DNA from: Warburgia ugandensis
Taxonomy: Eukaryota > Streptophyta > Magnoliopsida > Canellales > Canellaceae
Reading direction: 5' to 3'
Assembly: GCA_035236585.1 (NCBI GenBank)
Contig: CP141138.1
Location: 24,935,437 to 24,999,436 of the forward strand
DNA: 64,000 bases
The notes beneath the pieces were generated by a model. That model made no database searches. It was not told the origin of the DNA and saw only the letters and a list, made by a program, of their open reading frames with translations. A program made the position numbers and the translations under genes. Below are positions 40,401 through 52,400 of the stretch, piece after piece. Numbering within the stretch: the stretch's first letter is position 1; the number at the start of each line of letters is the position of its first letter.

Positions 40401-43400
40401 ATGAGATGCCCCATTGCGTCCCTCCCCTTGCACATTGGCATCCAGCCACTCTTGTGCTTTACAAGGACTTTCTTTTCCCTCTTCAATGTATGGGCATCCT
40501 TGCCCCCATTTTTACCCTTGCACAATTGTGATTCCAATAGCCTCTTATGCCTTAGTGCATTTACCTTTGTTGATGTGTCTTCCGCACATCAATGTGGCAG
40601 CTACCAACCACTGTACTCCTTGCACAACTTCGCTTGGCCTTGTCCATCTTGGAGTCTTCCCATTGTAGCACACTCCTCTTTGTGCCATTAGTTGTGTCAA
40701 CCTCCTTGTTGAGCACCATTTTCTCCTAGGACTGAGTCCAAGGAACCTTGCAGCATGTAGGCCCGGTAAGCCTGGCTGTGCCATATACACACTTATTGCG
40801 GATTCCTTTTGCTAGCTCTATAACCTCTGACTCAGCCACTTCCTCAAGTGGACTGGTCATCTCGCCTTTCACAGACTTAAAGCAATCAGACATTCACGCC
40901 CCTCTATCCGTGGTCAGCATCCATAACCTCAGACACATTAACCGTACTTTGCATGTCGTCTTTGAGGCTTTTCAAGGTATCAACGAATGCACTCGATTTG
41001 TTCAAACAATCAGATAGAGTTCATTCGAACTTACTGAGCCTAGCATCCAAAGTAGAAAGTTGAGTGTCCAAAGCCAACTTCCACGGTGGGTTTTTGGACT
41101 TCTCCCACCTCGACTTCTGCCGAACCTCTACTAGCATGGTGGTCACTCCTGACTCACTTGCCATGATGTTGCCACGAGCTTTCCCCAACACTTGATAAGC
41201 AATGCCCACTTCGCCCTACTATGATATCACTTGTCACGGGGTTGCAGTTTCACCTTTGCTAATCTTGTGTGGCACTTGTGTGTATCTCCTTTGCAAAGCA
41301 CAAGTCAGCCTTCCACTCCCACTCTCACTTGCTAGGGTTGCACTCACTCATCCACTAAAGCAATGAGAGCAACTCAAGAAGAGACTAACTCAAAAAGAAC
41401 TTGTTATTCCTCAGTTGAGTAATCTACAATGAGCTTGTCTGAGTTACAAGTGAGGAACTTTACCCTATTTATACTTGCCCTCCTTTATCCACCTGAATGG
41501 ATGGTTGGGATTAATACATATGTCAACCATTTAATGGTTGAGGACCATTCTAGAACTCTCTTTAGAAGTCTCTACATAAATATCTAGGTTTCCTTCTTTC
41601 TAGATATTTATAAGGACTCTTCTTGAAACCAGGCCTTGCACCACAGATCACGAACGTGGGCCTGGGCCTAAGTCCTTTAGGCCACATCCATGAGTTGAGC
41701 AGACCTTCCTTAGAGCTTGTGGGCCTTGGTCACGGGTCTCGTTAAGTAAGTCCGTGACAAAGCTCTCTTAACCCAAGCATGCACTTTTGGATGGAGAGGC
41801 CCCACCTCTGGATGATCTGACTTGTTCATTTGGTTTCTTTTGCCTTGGATATCACCTAACCACAAAACCACGAGGATTGAACGGTCCTAGCATCTTAAAC
41901 ATGTAGCTTTGGTCATTGAATTTAGACCTTTGTTTATGAAAAGTTCTAACCGTCTTTGCGACCAAAAGTAGAATTCTGTGGATGCTAGAATCATACAATG
42001 AGCATGCTTTTTGACCTACTAGACATGCAAAGCAAGAGAAATCAGATGATCAGGTGAGATCATCCAAGGTGGGCCCCTCCATGCTGAAGTGGGCGCTTGG
42101 GTTAGAGTGCTTTCTTTTAGTGGTTTGGTTTAGTTTTCTCACTAATTTAGAGAACATTGAAATGAATAGAATGATTTTATATCCCTTCATATTGTATGAA
42201 ATTGAATAGTCCTTAGTTTTTGTCTTTCCCAAAGTATGTATTTGGCATTTCATTTTTTAGTACATGCACTACCAATGTCTTTATTTGCATTGGCTAATGT
42301 TATAGCCATTGTGCACCACTGAACATCCACAAGATGTAAGAAGGACAAAGAAAACTAAATCTCTAGCCAAAGAACATCTTCCTCAATTCCAAATATCCAG
42401 AGCTTGGGATCCACCAACAGAGGAATCAAGCTTGTCAAAAGTAAGAGGTCCTGCTCTCCAGAAATCGCTGTGCTAAACCTTTCATTGCCTGCAACTCTCA
42501 GAACATAAAGTTCGGAAACTAGGAATATCTCCCAAACGAAAGCAGAGAATCAATCATTGAGTTTCTTGGTTTAAATCAATGCCAAAATATAGAAATCCAA
42601 GGCTTGAGCTCGATACATATCTGATTTGAAAAATCTGAAAAAAAAAAAAACCCAGCTAATAGCATCGTTTTCTACCTTGGGAAATTGGAAGAAACCCCAT
42701 TTGCCAAAACTCTTGCAGAGCGACTAAAATGGAGGTGCTTTTTGCTATTTTTGACAATAAAATTACTCAAAAAATAACTTTTGAACATCAAGAACAATAT
42801 GGTATGTGAAAGGATATCAATAAACTATGAACGGCACCCTTTTTGCTTTTGGAGGAGGTCACAATTCAAACTGGAAACTTTAAGCTTCCATTTTGTCCCA
42901 TTTTCCATGCCGGAAAGGAATGTTTTGAAGCTTCTGCCTGGAATGGAATTAACAGCTAAGGTTGCAAGAATTATCAACTATGCCATGTGTTAGTCTACCA
43001 GTATTTCAAGTTATCAGTTGCAAGCAACTTTCTCTGATATAAATATCTAATAAAACTGGAGAAGAAAGAGGTCAACTTGTTTTCTAAGACTGGTGCCATC
43101 TAAAAAAGTGGTGTTCATTACTGTTTCTGGTTAGTTGTGATTGAAAAACATATCATCTTTATGTGCTTTTCTTTTTCATGTCTCATTCACTGAATAGTTT
43201 CATGCTTTTATCAACTTTTCCTCATTTCTTCATTTAATACTTCATAATTGACGTATACTTGGTTTTGCAGATTGATCTAAGGCGGGCTTATAATTGTGAA
43301 ATCATGCTTTCAAAGGTTAAGATGCCTTTATCTGATCTCATGGTAAGCTAAGAGGCAATTATAAATTTCAAGTAGGGAATCATTTTCAAATTTGAAATAC

Positions 43401-46400
43401 ATCCTTACTCTTGTTGTAGCATTTTTCTTACAATATCAATGTATCATGAAGCTATTTGATTGTCAAGATAGTCAAATAGCATGAGTTATGGTGTCCTGAT
43501 TGTTTAAGAAGTCCTATGTGTATCATCAACTCTCCCAAGCCAACCAGGCTTCCTTAGCAGAGTTCTTGTCTAAGCCTAAGTTTCTCTGAACTAAGGTGAT
43601 CAGGAAGCAATTTTAGCTCACGCTAGTCACTAAAGTCATGAGCATCTTAATAATTGATCCGCAAGAGTCAATAATGTTTATCTTCGCCAAATTCTGTCTG
43701 ATCGAGCTTTTGAACACTGGTTTTCTGCAACTGTGATTGTTTGCTTATTTGACTTTTGAGTTGAATTTGTCGTTGATTGTTGATAGCACCATCTTCCAGT
43801 CAGAAGGTTCCTTTCTGTGCATATATGAATTCCTAGTTGTCCATCACAAATTATCATATGCAAAAAGCTCTGTCCATGTCTTCTCATCCTTGCCTCTCTG
43901 TGTGGATGTTTACAGAGTACAGTGCTCACCTTGGATGATTCATCTTTAGATGCTGACCAGGTAGATAACCTCATAAAGTACTGTCCTACAAAAGAGGAAA
44001 TGGAACTACTCAAGGTATAGATCCTTTGTCTGATCTGATTTACCTCCCGTCATGTGCTGTATGATGGAAGTTCTTATACGGTTGACAATTTTTTCTTTGG
44101 AGTGAATGTAAAGCTTCACTTACATCCAAGCATTATAAGTTGTTATCTTCACCTGATCTGTCTTACCTGGGTTTTGTGCCTCAATGTTTAGGGTTTCAGT
44201 GGTGATAAAGAAAACTTAGGAAGGTGTGAACAGGTGCGCTGACTTTGGCCTTTATTTTATTTTTCCTCCATTTAATGGAATACTCAAGAATACTTTCAGG
44301 CTAGATACTGAAGGAATTTTAGGCATCAGGAGCAGTCAGTGTTGAAAATTATTAGAGGAGTGAATTACGTGAAATTTGGAACTACCTTCATAATGTTTCA
44401 TATTTAAATTTCACTTTTGAATGAGGTACAGCTGCTATGGAAAGGAGATTATTTTTTTATTACTTGAACTCCTGCTTTGCCGTTTACCAATGGAGTGCTG
44501 CTCTGGCACATTGGTACTGATTCTTCTAAAGGAGTCTGCACTCATCCTGTACGAATTCATTGTACTCATGTCGTACAGGATTTCCACTTGATACGATATG
44601 CGTAGTTGGACATATGTTCATTGCTAAAAATCATGAGACTTTGGGTCATACTCTTGTAGACCTTTGCACAATTTGTACCTGTTATGAACAGGAGATTTTT
44701 TTTTTTACTTGAACTGTCTTATTTGCTGTTTACCAATGGAGTACTGCTCTGGCACATTGGTACTGATTCTTGTAAAGGAGTCTGCACTCATCCCTTATGA
44801 ATTCATTGTACTCATGCTGTACAGGATTTCCACTTGATATAATACGTGTAGTTGGACATAAGTTCATTGCTAGAAATCATGAGACTTTGGGTCATACTCT
44901 TGTAGACCTTTGCAAAATTTCTACCTGTTGGTAAAGTTATACTTGCGTGCATTTTATTTCTGCCAATCAGCCTGATATTACAGAATTTCCTTTAGAATCA
45001 TAAGATCAAATGGTTCCTTCTTTGTTTGTTTAACTGTTTGGTTACCTCTCACTTTAGTACGCAAAAATCATGATTGAAACCTTAGATCTCGGATTTAGGT
45101 TCCAGAATGATCTCTAGCAGTACTAGTTTGGCATATTTGGTTTTCTGAAACTGCTTTATTTTCTCATTCAGTTTAGGAAGAAGAGTAGATTCGTTTGGTG
45201 GAATGGATATTTCTCTCCGTATGATGAGCGGCTGGGTTGGGACAATACATCCTAAAACTTGAGCACTGTCTGTGTTCTGGTGGTTTTAGCAATCTTTGCT
45301 ATAATTTTGACCAGTATATGCAGATATGCCTGTAAACATAATCTTACTTAGTTTCTAGTTTCAAGCTAATGTTGTTTAGCAATCTTTAATGTAATTCTCA
45401 CCACCTTTATATTTGGTTTTATGACTGTTTTACTTCTCAATTCTGTTCCTACTTCCATTCTTTCTCTTTCTATATAATAGGTGCTAAATATTTCTGTACG
45501 TTTAAATGTTAAATATTATAGGTTATTCATGTGAACCCCGTTTATTCAAGTTATGAATAGCATGTAGAGTATACATATACTCTGTCTTTGTGTTTGTGTT
45601 TGTGTCTAATATATAAGACTTCCATGGGCAATATCAGATTGGGAAGTTTATTTCTACTTCAATACCTATTTTATGTAGGAATATTACTTATTTTCTTCTT
45701 TATCTTCCTGCAGTATTTTGCTGCTATTATTTTTTAGAGGGTATAAAAACTATAGGTGTTCTGCTAGTTAATCTTCCTTTTTCTTCTTAGACATTTCTTT
45801 CTTAACTTCCTTTTCTGACTTCTAATAGCAGTTCACTTAATGCAACTGCACTCTTTCTAAAACATAAAGTTTCTCTTGTAAAATGTATGCTACTATAAAA
45901 CAATCCTAGCTCCTTTGTGTTATTGTGGAAAGTTTCGTCTTTAACTTAAGCTTTATTAATTGAAACCCTCCACTTTGAACGGCCTTTCCTATCTTCGAAA
46001 TTAATTGTTCCAATTCCATTAAATATACGAGTAAAGGCTTGTGATTGTTCAGGAAAGAGAGGGAGAGAGAAATCAATGAGATAAAAAAGCTGTAGACAGA
46101 AACTAGGAAATAGCTATGAGAAAGGAAAATTGTCTCTACATTCCAAAATGATCCGAGGAGGATTTGATGACATGGTCCCTGCCTGTAGTTAGTTATTGTC
46201 ATCAAACTTTTGTTTTTCAATATAATGACCTGCTCAAAGTATGAGGGGGAACTCTATTGTAATATAGCATCGATGAGAAGTTCAGTTACCTGTATCTGAT
46301 GAAGCTTTCTCTAAAGGCTAGTCTTTCTTCTCCATTTTTTAGTTTGAATTACCTCTAGTTTGCTGTGTTTTATTATTTTTCTGTTACAGGGAACTCAGCA

Positions 46401-49400
46401 TTGGACATTCTTTCTTATTTAAGTACCTGAATGTTTATTTACTGTTAGATTATGAGAAATTTTTTTGACATGGTGGTTCCCAATCCCAATGTGAACTTGG
46501 GCATACATGGTCCCATGCCTTTTGTAAGAAACGTACAGGTCATTGGGCTTTGTTATCTGGTCAGCTACTCGAACAGTTCTTTATCACTTATCTCACCATG
46601 ATTTTGAGAATGGATTTTGACCTTGTGGCAATTCATGTGAACTTGGACATGCATGGTCCTTTGTCTCACATAAGAAATTTATAGGTGATATGGATCAGTG
46701 ATCTGGTCTGCCCATTGAATACAGTTCTTTATTGCTGATCACACCATGATTGGATGATCTTTACCCCGTGGTCTGAAGCAGTCTCTTAAAGTTCGACAAA
46801 CAAACATGTAGATGGACTCCATGGCCCTTTAATTGATAGATCAATCTGTCCAATACCTGACATAGGAATATAATGTCGCTTGGTTGGCCCATTAGATCGT
46901 GAGTCATCAAATGTGTTGCACTTTAACAATGAGTCATGACATGCACCACCTTAATTTGGAAACAACCTATCAAGTATTCACAACTCATAGATTCTTCATT
47001 GTGCCTTATTCTTGCAGAAGAGTTATAATCAATTTGTAAATATGATTGAAAAGTTGCATACAAAGTAACAAGTTCAGCTATGTCTAATTCATTCATTCTC
47101 TTTTTGGAGATTGTGTATCTAAGCACTATTTTCCTTTGGTATTTTTCACCTGAACCAATTCTGGAGTGGTGGAACGGCAATGTTTGCCAGCTAAGTTGAC
47201 ATGAGTCAATTTTTTGAATGGCAGTTCTTCTTAGAGTTGATGAAAGTACCACGGGTTGAATCTAAGCTCAGAGTATTCTCCTTCAAGATTCAGTTTACTT
47301 CCCAGGTTAGTAAAAACTATGTATTCAGTTTTTTAGATATTTACTTTTAAATTTTTTGCTAATGGATGTGTTGCTATTGTGCTACTCATTTTAGGTGTCT
47401 GACCTTAGTAAGAATCTGAACATTGTAAACTCTGCAGCTGAAGAGGCAAGTTTGTTCTCCCTACCCTTTTCTTGCACTGCTTCTCTACTCTTATCAGTCA
47501 TCTATTTCTATACTATCTCAGCCCTTGTGATCATCAGGTCAGGAAGTCAGCCAAACTGAAGCAAATCATGCAGACAATTCTTTCTCTGGGGAACGCATTG
47601 AATCAGGGAACTGCAAGGGGTGAGTTAGAAATGCGAATTCCCTGTTTTATTAATTTTTTCCCAACAGTTACTGAGTACATTAAGTTGATGCAGCATTATT
47701 TTTGTTCCAGACAGTAGTAAATTAGCTTGACTTTGAAGACAAGTTCTAACCAAATCCTGGATCTTACCTCATGCTGTGAAAAGAATTGAGACGAGGAAAG
47801 ATGCTACTCAGGATACCTATTGCTTAGCTGTGACTGTACTTGTAGCATAGGAGAATGCATGCTCTACTTTATTTGCAATAGTTTCTCTATTACTTTTCAA
47901 TGGTGATTTTGACACCTACAAGAAAAAATATTCTTTTGGATGTAAAGAAAAAAGGGCAGCCCGGTGCATGAAGCTCCCATGTATGCTTTTGGATATAATT
48001 TGCAAAAATGAAATAAAAGAGATCAGCTTTTGTTTCAAAACACTCAAAGAGAGTGATAGGGACAGTATTGGGCATAGAAGGCAACAAGGATGTAACAAAT
48101 AAGTGATGCAGTTAGTCAGTTAGGATATACAGAGTTGAGTAGGATATGCTAAACAAACAAAGCAGTTAGTATCTAATCTGTTGAATCTGTTACAGAGTTA
48201 GGCAAGAATATAATCAGTTGGTTAGGAAAATATGCAGTTAGTATCCAATCTGTTATAGGTATCCAATCTGTTACAGATTTAGAAAGATAGGGAAGATAAA
48301 AGGGAGAAGGCAGGGGGAGGAAGAAAAGGAAGAAAGTAAAAGGGAGTGGGAAGTGCAGAGGAGGAACTGAGGTTCCTACTTCCCACTAGTTCCAGTAGTC
48401 TTTGTTTTGCTTGATTGATTGTAAGGTTCTCTGTAATTCATCCACTTCATCAATAAATTGAGCTCCAGTTCTTTTTGAACACTGCTTATTATCAAGTTTC
48501 ATTTCTTCCTGGCCCAACAATGGTATCAGAGCGAGGTTATCTTGGGATAGGTTTGGAACTCGAATTGGGAGGAACTAGGAGCATGGAGGCTAAGATGAAG
48601 GGTCTGCGAATGGAGTTTAGCATCCTTAGGGGGGATCTGGGGCAGATACAAGATAAGGTCACTGCCATGGGGGATTATCTGCTGGAGATAAGGAATTGGA
48701 TGCATCAAAGGGAGGGCACTACAGGCATACCACTTCGCCAAGAAGCAGGAGGAAAGGCACGAGTAATAGGGACGATGTTCCAGGCAGCTGAAACCCTTCT
48801 CAGGGGATTTCAACCGTTACATACCGATGATGACTACAAGGCACTCCTCGCTCTCCGGCAAGATGGCACGGTTGCCGATTATCGCCAGAGCTTCGAGCTC
48901 TTGTCAGGTCCTCTGGTAGACCTACCCGACGAGCTCCTCATGGGGATCTTCGTGAACGGGTTGAAAGAAGAGATCCAAGCGGAAGCTAAGGTGTTCAGGC
49001 CCAAAACCCTTTCTAGGCTTATGGATTTGGCCCATAAAATTGAAGAAAAGAACTGGGCTTTCGATTGGATACAGGCCCGCCCAGTAAGAACTTATGTTGG
49101 GCCAAGAACATCAAGGCCCATCCATATTCCTTTGAAGAAGGGATCAATGGAAGTGGGTTTGCAAGGGCAATTCCGTCATTTACCAATCATCTTCTCCAAT
49201 ACAGATCGGAACAACCTCAACATGAAGTTGCCCAGATGGGGCAAGCAGATCTCCCTCTTCAGCCAGGCTATGTTGATTAAAGCCAAGTCCAAAACGGTAT
49301 ACGCGAGAGAACCCATGGTCATGGTGCTGTTAGTCCAGAAATTGCGTCACCATCTATTGGGTCGGCACTTCAATCTACGGACAGATAAGAAAAGCTTTCG

Positions 49401-52400
49401 TTTCTTCATGGATCAACGCATCTTGAACATCATTCAGTCCCAATTCCCTGACTCCACCTTGAGGACAAGGTGGTTAAATTGGGGGGGAGTATTGATAGGG
49501 ACAGTATTGGGCATAGAAGGCAACAAGGATGTAACAAATAAGTGATGCAGTTAGTCAGTTAGGATATACAGAGTTGAGTAGGATATGCTAAACAAACAAA
49601 GCAGTTAGTATCTAATCTATTGAATCTGTTACAGAGTTAGGCAAGAATATAATCAGTTGGTTAGGAAAATATGCAGTTAGTATCCAATCTGTTATAGGTA
49701 TCCAATCTGTTACAGATTTAGAAAGATAGGGAAGATAAAAGGGAGAAGGCAGGGGGAGGAAGAAAAGGAAGAAAGTAAAAGGGAGTGGGAAGTGCAGAGG
49801 AGGAACTGAGGTTCCTACTTCCCACTAGTTCCAGTAGTCTTTGTTTTGCTTGATTGATTGTAAGGTTCTCTGTAATTCATCCACTTCATCAATAAATTGA
49901 GCTCCAGTTCTTTTTGAACACTGCTTATTATCAAGTTTCATTTCTTCCTGGCCCAACAGAGAGTCATCTTGATAAGCATTAAGAGCACATCACAAACAGG
50001 TTAGTTGCCAAAAGCTAACTCTACAATACGGTTAGAGGAAGTCATGGCTAGACAAACACTCTCCTCAACTTTAGGTATAAAGTTGTCTCTGTGGTTCCAA
50101 CCTGTTTTAGTCTGGTCATTCTGCTATTTCTTTGTTTTCTTGCTAAATCTTCTTGTGTTTGGATGTGCTATTCGTGTTGAGCCAAAGAAAGCATGTTCCA
50201 TCCTTTCTCCCAATACCCCGTAAGATTGTTGTTTTCTGAAACTTCCATATCAGTAATTATAGTTTCATCCTTGTTTATGCATATTGGCCTCATTAATATA
50301 GTATAACTTAACTGCTTTTGATCTTGTGTTAGAGGTCTTACTCAAATTATTATGTATTCTTAGTCCATCCTATCCAATAAAATTATCTGTTCCTCTCAAG
50401 ATTGAAACGGAAGTACGCAATTTATATGCTTGTGTGGATTAATTTTGCATTGTCATTTTGTTATACTTAATTGCTGGCACGGAAGCCAGCCTTCCAATAT
50501 TCCATAGCTGATCTTTTTCCTCAAGCTTTTCTTGGACAATTTCTTGTTGAGTACTTTCATCATTATCCGCGCATCTACTTGCCTTGTCTCCTATGAACAA
50601 TCTCTGAGTCTGACTATGGTTAATCAGAGATGAACCTGAGGGTGGGAATGTGTTTCTGATACAAAATTGAAAGGAACTCATGGAAATAAGTGATATGTGC
50701 CTTTTAGAGTCGGAAATGGTGTGCAAATAAGGCTTTGTAAAGGAGAAAATTGCAACTGCAAATAACTGAATGAAAAAGGAAAAAGTGAATGCCATTGTAA
50801 AAGCTAGAAACAACATTGGGATCAAGGCACTAGACTGCTGGCCACTGCCACTGCATGACTGAAAGAAAAGGAAAAGAAAACAACAGTTACTGAACTTACC
50901 ATAGAGATGCATGCCCAGGGTAGAGTAGTATACAAGATAAAAATGGAATTGAATAGATTTTTGTGTGGAGGTGGTGAAGGCAACTGGTGAGAGTTGCATG
51001 TTTTCAGAATGGAAGAACAAATGGGAAAAAAGAAGAAGAGGAAAAGGAGAAATAGGTGAGTGTCTTGGGATTTAAGAAAATGGGAAGGACAAAGTCAAAT
51101 GGGAAAGGAGAAATCAGTGATCATTTAGGTTATCTAATCTTTTAGTTGTAAAGGTATATACTTTTCTAAATTTCTAACAATGAATCCCACAATTACGATC
51201 CATTTAAGTTCTTAGTTTATGCTTTGAGGTTTCTAACATCATTGGTCCCACCTTGATTTAAATTTGAGTAATGGTATGTGCTATGACCTATTATGTTTAC
51301 ATATAGGGTGTGACTACAAAAATGTGTCATTGGATGATATACAAAAAGAAATCATGCTAATCTGTCAGTTCGACCATCTCATCAGATGTATTCTTGTCAT
51401 AGAACGTGGATGGTCAGGATTATGCACAAGCAAGGGTTCACATTGATGAATGAAAGTATAACTATTTAGAGGTAGGACTAGGTGTATCAAATTAGGTTGA
51501 TTTTCACTGTTACAGGTCCAATACCAGACCTACCAGATTGACGATTTAGTTCATGCTAAGTGGGACCTTTTCTTTAAAATTTAATCTGCATAATCGGATA
51601 CTTGATATTTTCTGATCTCCTCATTTCCCATCAATTTTTTTTTCCCCCAGAAGTTCCTTCTTTTGTTTCATGCATTATTTGCCCAATTTGTTTCCCACTG
51701 TGGCAACTATGCGTCTGAATTCATAATGCTGTTTGCATGAAACTGCATGGGTTGTTACGTTTGGCGAAGTAAGTATCATGTTTCCTATATATTGCACTCT
51801 CATTGCAACAATCATCCAGTTATTTGCTTATAAGGAGTGTGATAATGCTTTATTATTTGATTCTTATAGAGCTGGTTAATATGTTACTAGTTATGTGTAT
51901 GCTAAATCTAGGTTTGTTTTCTAATTTTTTTTTTTTCTGTACATGTTTCTCATGGTGTGAGATATTGTGTCCATGTCTTGGACTTCTGAAACTTTGGTCT
52001 CCCATATATTGATAACCAGTTATTCCTGTTTTATCTTGCTTGTTTCATGTCTAGATGAACTCATTGTATAAAAACCTATATGGAACATACATTCATTCAC
52101 TACAGGTATGACACTTCCCAAGCGCTTGAATGTTTGCTATGGTTTGGAAGCCTTGGTGATACTGCAAATAAGATATCCTACATTGCAGGATTTTGGATTG
52201 ATCTTTGATTTGCTTCTTCCATGCTCCAAGGAATCTCCTGTTTGGAGTGTAGGTTATGTAAAAATCTGAAGAATGTATGTTTATAGGAATTTTATTTGGG
52301 TACTCAGAATCTAGTGCTGCTGGAATTTGTGCTGTTACTCTTGAAACTGGAGGCATCAGATGCTTCCTTTCTTAAATAACTAAACAATAAGTTAACACAA

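Larger units (their letters stand above)
39775..41759 (-). mobile_element. Small non-autonomous LTR element in intron 5 (old)
   Basis: Two direct LTRs, 39,775-40,301 and 41,232-41,759, flank an internal part of about 930 bp. LTR ends are TGTCACGG...CCGTGACA in the better copy. AAGC on both outer sides is a likely 4-bp target duplication. A purine-rich tract read on the minus strand at about 40,303-40,315, a tRNA-primer-like site next to the right LTR and a minus-strand TATAAATAGGG inside the LTRs show antisense orientation to the formin. The interior has no recognisable pol domain, only short minus-strand frames. The LTRs differ at roughly a tenth of sites by eye, so the insertion is old (several million years at typical plant rates, inferred). 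Confidence 0.82.
48054..49958 (+). mobile_element. Young gag-bearing non-autonomous LTR element (TR-GAG type) in intron 11
   Basis: Two 466-bp LTRs (48,054-48,519 and 49,493-49,958) flank a 973-bp interior, all inside perfect GAGAG target duplications (48,049-48,053 and 49,959-49,963). A perfect primer-binding site TGGTATCAGAGC lies at 48,521-48,532, complementary to initiator tRNA-Met. A G-rich polypurine tract sits just before the right LTR. The interior carries a Ty3/gypsy gag-like region (ADYRQSFELLSGPLVDLPDE, then FVNGLKEEIQAEAK) and, beyond it, only a small remnant of RNase H and the polyprotein end. Protease, most of reverse transcriptase and integrase are absent, so it would depend on a partner element. 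The LTRs differ at about one site by eye, implying insertion within roughly the last 0.1 million years at common plant rates (inferred). Confidence 0.92.

Noticed and set aside
40108-41209. Short ORFs on both strands in intron 5 as host genes
   Set aside because: They lie within the LTRs or interior of the small LTR element and show no recognisable host domain.
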